Of a stretch of DNA of 7,411 bases, positions 5,411-7,411 are shown in pieces. The notes under the pieces are model-generated. The model made no database searches. It was not told where the DNA came from and was given only the letters and a program-made list of their open reading frames with translations. The DNA comes from Paenibacillaceae bacterium. Its GTDB lineage: Bacteria; Bacillota; Bacilli; Paenibacillales; NBRC-103111. The translations under genes were made by a program, and so were the position numbers. The stretch is taken from assembly GCA_020697475.1 (NCBI GenBank), contig JAJFMO010000158.1:1-7411 (forward strand), written 5' to 3'. The number at the start of each line of letters is the position of its first letter. Position 1 is the stretch's first letter.

Positions 5411-6493
5411 GTGCAGTCGGGGCAAAAATATTACGTTTACGTCGGTTCGTATACGCGTAAAGAACCAACGGGAGTGTACGTTTGCGAGTTGGATACTGCT
5501 ACGGGAGAGCTTAAGCAAATCGGCGGCATTGACGACGTGAAGAACCCGAGCTTCCTGCGGTTGGATGCGAGTCGGGATAGGTTGTACGCGATCGGCGAGC
5601 GGGGGGACAGCGACGGGCAATCGCGCGGGGCTGTCTCAGCTTACATTATCGACAGGGAGACGGGACAATTGGCATTCATCAACCAAATTTCTACGGAGAG
5701 CCAATCGTTGTGCCACATCAGTCTCGATCTGGAAAGCCAGTATATGGTGGGAACGAGCTATCGCGGAGGAACGGCTTTCATTGCATCACTGACACCGGAC
5801 GGCTCACTCAGCAAAGTAACCGAAACGGTTCAGCATTCGGGCAGCGGCCCGGTGACGAACCGCCAGGATAAAGCCCATGCCCATTCCGCCATCGTTGACC
5901 CGACGAACCGGTTCGTTTTCGTTTGCGATTTGGGGATCGATAAAATTATGATTTATGAGATCGATCGCACGAACGGCAAGCTGAAGCCTCATGGCGAAGC
6001 AGTGCTTCACCCGGGCGCGGGGCCAAGGCATTTTCTGTTCGACGCGAGCGGCAAGTTCGCCTACGTAATCAACGAACTGGATTCTTCGGTTACCGCATTC
6101 TCTTACGATGGCAAGGCAGGAGCGCTTCACACGCTGCAGACGATTGCGGGATTGCCGGAGAGCTTCAGCGGGGAGAAAAATACCGCGGCGGACATCCATC
6201 TGTCGCCGGACGGCAAGTTTCTGTACGGCTCTCAACGCGGGCACGACAGCATTGTTGTATATGCGGTGGATCCTGCGAGCGGAAAGCTGGAGTATGTCGA
6301 GCATGCCTCGACGCTTGGCCGGATCCCGCGCAATTTCGCGATCACGCCGGATGGCGGATATTTGCTCGCGGCGAACCAGGACACCGGCAACGTGGTTGTT
6401 TTCCGCGTGGATCGGCAGACAGGCAAGTTGACGCCGACGGGCGCTCAGTTGCAGTTATCGGAGCCGGTATGCGTGGAGGTATTGCCGAATTAG
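5411..6493 (+). CDS. pgl: Seven-bladed beta-propeller lactonase, probable 6-phosphogluconolactonase
   Basis: A 360-residue cytoplasmic protein of the lactonase family (PF10282), like Bacillus YkgB/Pgl, which hydrolyses 6-phosphogluconolactone to 6-phosphogluconate in the oxidative pentose phosphate pathway. It starts with the typical YYVYVGSYT, and blade repeats of the form 'D..TG.L' recur (about 28-33, 81-87, 186-191, 287-292, 334-340). Conserved segments include DKAHAHSA (153-160), CDLGIDK (172-178), HPGAGPRH (200-207), a RGHDSIVVY strand (276-284) and the final EPVCVEV. Length fits the family. GTG at 5411 is chosen for GAGG six bases upstream; TTG 5408 is nearly as good. ATG 5399 directly abuts GGGAG with no spacing, and ATG 5348 lies inside the predicted promoter. 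Other pentose phosphate genes are absent here, so it could serve another sugar lactone. A terminator follows at 6538. Confidence 0.92.
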   Translation: MQSGQKYYVYVGSYTRKEPTGVYVCELDTATGELKQIGGIDDVKNPSFLRLDASRDRLYAIGERGDSDGQSRGAVSAYIIDRETGQLAFINQISTESQSLCHISLDLESQYMVGTSYRGGTAFIASLTPDGSLSKVTETVQHSGSGPVTNRQDKAHAHSAIVDPTNRFVFVCDLGIDKIMIYEIDRTNGKLKPHGEAVLHPGAGPRHFLFDASGKFAYVINELDSSVTAFSYDGKAGALHTLQTIAGLPESFSGEKNTAADIHLSPDGKFLYGSQRGHDSIVVYAVDPASGKLEYVEHASTLGRIPRNFAITPDGGYLLAANQDTGNVVVFRVDRQTGKLTPTGAQLQLSEPVCVEVLPN

Positions 6494-6537
6494 TCGGTTC
6501 CAACCAAGTAATCGACCAAACTAAATGAATATCTGCG

Positions 6538-6568
6538 ACCGGGGTGGTTTTAATCCCCGGTTTTTCTT
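6538..6568 (+). terminator. Intrinsic terminator of the lactonase gene
   Basis: The stem ACCGGGG (6538-6544) pairs with CCCCGGT (6555-6561) around a 10-base loop and is followed by TTTTTCTT. On the other strand there is no U tract, so it acts on plus-strand transcripts only. Its T run overlaps the stop codon of the convergent gene at 6567-6569. Confidence 0.85.
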
Positions 6569-7411
6569 ATTGCTGGAAGCTTACCATCTCCGAACGACCC
6601 AGCTCATCTTTGTTTTCGTCGATGACCCTTACTTCCACTTGCATTTCCGCCGACTGGCCTTTCTTGACAATGAGGTTTGACGGCAGCGCCGCGATCAGCG
6701 TCGTTTCGCTTTGCCACTTCGTCTTTAGCGGCATGTCATTCACGTAGATGACGCATCCTTGCCCGTAACGGCCGCCTTCTACGCGCAGCACCTTGCCATC
6801 CAGCACCGAAATGCGCTCAATCTTCGGAGGCCCGTATCCCATAACGAAATTGTCAGCGATGATCCGGTCTTTGTCCGCCCCATAAATCGCTTGCTGGCCA
6901 AACAAAATATCGTCCTCGATCTCCTGCAATTTCGTCAAATCATCGTCAGGAACAATCCCCAACGACTCATCATCCTCTTCGGCAGGCAGCAACGGATACT
7001 TTTTGGACAAGTTGTACAGAAAATCGGTATATGCCGTCCCCGGAATACCGGCCAAATGCAGCACATATGGACTTAAGTGCACAGGGCTAATGTGCAGCGA
7101 CTCCCTCGGCGCATTCAAATAATTGCTCCAGATCACGAATGGGGTATCATGCGTCTTGGTCACAAAATCCGGATCGTCCGCCTTCAAATATCCGGTATCC
7201 CGGTACACCATGTAGTCGTCTTCGAGATACGGCAAATGATCGCCGAAAAACACAAGGATCGTCGGTTCGTCCGATTGGCTGTAATGCTCGACCAGCGACT
7301 GCAGCATTTTGTCGGCGTCCTGCGCCCCTTGAGCGTACGTTTCCAGCAGCCCGCGGGAGTCGCTCGACATTTTTCCCTCTACATCAATGGTGTTGTCGTC
7401 GAACTTGCCCG
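6567..7411 (-). CDS. LTA synthase-like sulfatase-fold protein, C-terminal part, N-terminus cut by window edge
   Basis: Open from the right edge; 280 complete codons are visible, reading GKFDDNTIDVEGK and then MSSDSRGLLETYAQGAQDADK. Proteins of this family add glycerol-phosphate or similar units to envelope polymers, from an extracellular domain anchored by N-terminal membrane helices, which would lie outside the window. The visible part covers the end of the catalytic domain: the YAQGAQDADK helix (about 25-34), then TILVFFGDHLP with Asp57 and His58 matching the metal-binding Asp-His of LtaS, and THDTPFVIWSN (86-96). An acidic linker (EEDDESL, around 144-150) and an ILFGQQAIYG segment follow. 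The last ~85 residues (from PPKIERI, 194 on) look like an IPT/TIG-type Ig-like beta domain. Full length may be about 600 residues or more. The internal ATG at 7370 is not a real start. Substrate (lipoteichoic acid or other phosphoglycerol polymer) is unproven. Confidence 0.88.
   Translation of the reverse strand, partial: GKFDDNTIDVEGKMSSDSRGLLETYAQGAQDADKMLQSLVEHYSQSDEPTILVFFGDHLPYLEDDYMVYRDTGYLKADDPDFVTKTHDTPFVIWSNYLNAPRESLHISPVHLSPYVLHLAGIPGTAYTDFLYNLSKKYPLLPAEEDDESLGIVPDDDLTKLQEIEDDILFGQQAIYGADKDRIIADNFVMGYGPPKIERISVLDGKVLRVEGGRYGQGCVIYVNDMPLKTKWQSETTLIAALPSNLIVKKGQSAEMQVEVRVIDENKDELGRSEMVSFQQ

Overview
This 7.4-kb chromosomal stretch looks like a low-to-mid-GC Firmicute of the Paenibacillaceae type (Paenibacillus/Cohnella-like). 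The basis is strong AGGAGG-type ribosome binding sites, two AraC/XylS-type regulators, a family-1 lipoprotein solute-binding protein, an LTA-synthase-like protein, and CcpA-type cre sites. The genus is inference. No phage, transposon, CRISPR, tRNA or rRNA signal was seen, and there is no gene-free stretch longer than about 200 bases.

The seven genes alternate strand without exception. (1) On the minus strand, running off the left edge, a type-I sulfatase with a CxPxR maturation motif. (2) On the plus strand, an intact AraC-family regulator, divergent from the sulfatase. (3) On the minus strand, a second AraC-family regulator, broken by a one-base frameshift inside a perfect 30-bp palindrome. 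(4) On the plus strand, a family-1 solute-binding lipoprotein that appears to start at ATT, with no permease genes beside it. (5) On the minus strand, a creatininase-family metal-dependent amidohydrolase. (6) On the plus strand, a seven-bladed beta-propeller lactonase of the Pgl/YkgB type (6-phosphogluconolactonase). (7) On the minus strand, running off the right edge, an LTA synthase-like sulfatase-fold protein with an Ig-like C-terminal tail.

Each regulator is divergent from a plausible target: AraC-1 with the sulfatase, and the broken AraC-2 with the solute-binding protein. The solute-binding protein and creatininase genes converge on one perfect 21-bp-stem bidirectional terminator. The lactonase has its own terminator facing the LTA-synthase-like gene. 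Near-consensus cre sites lie at the solute-binding protein promoter and at the predicted transcription start of the creatininase gene. This suggests that sugar uptake and the creatininase-like enzyme are both under carbon catabolite control. A reasonable reading is an accessory carbohydrate-scavenging neighbourhood (desulfation, sugar binding, lactone hydrolysis) next to an envelope-polymer gene, but no shared pathway is proven.

The most interesting point is the palindrome in AraC-2. The single missing base that breaks the gene is the base that makes the inverted repeat perfect, which is the signature of a quasipalindrome-templated mutation. The next most interesting point is the ATT initiation codon of the solute-binding protein.
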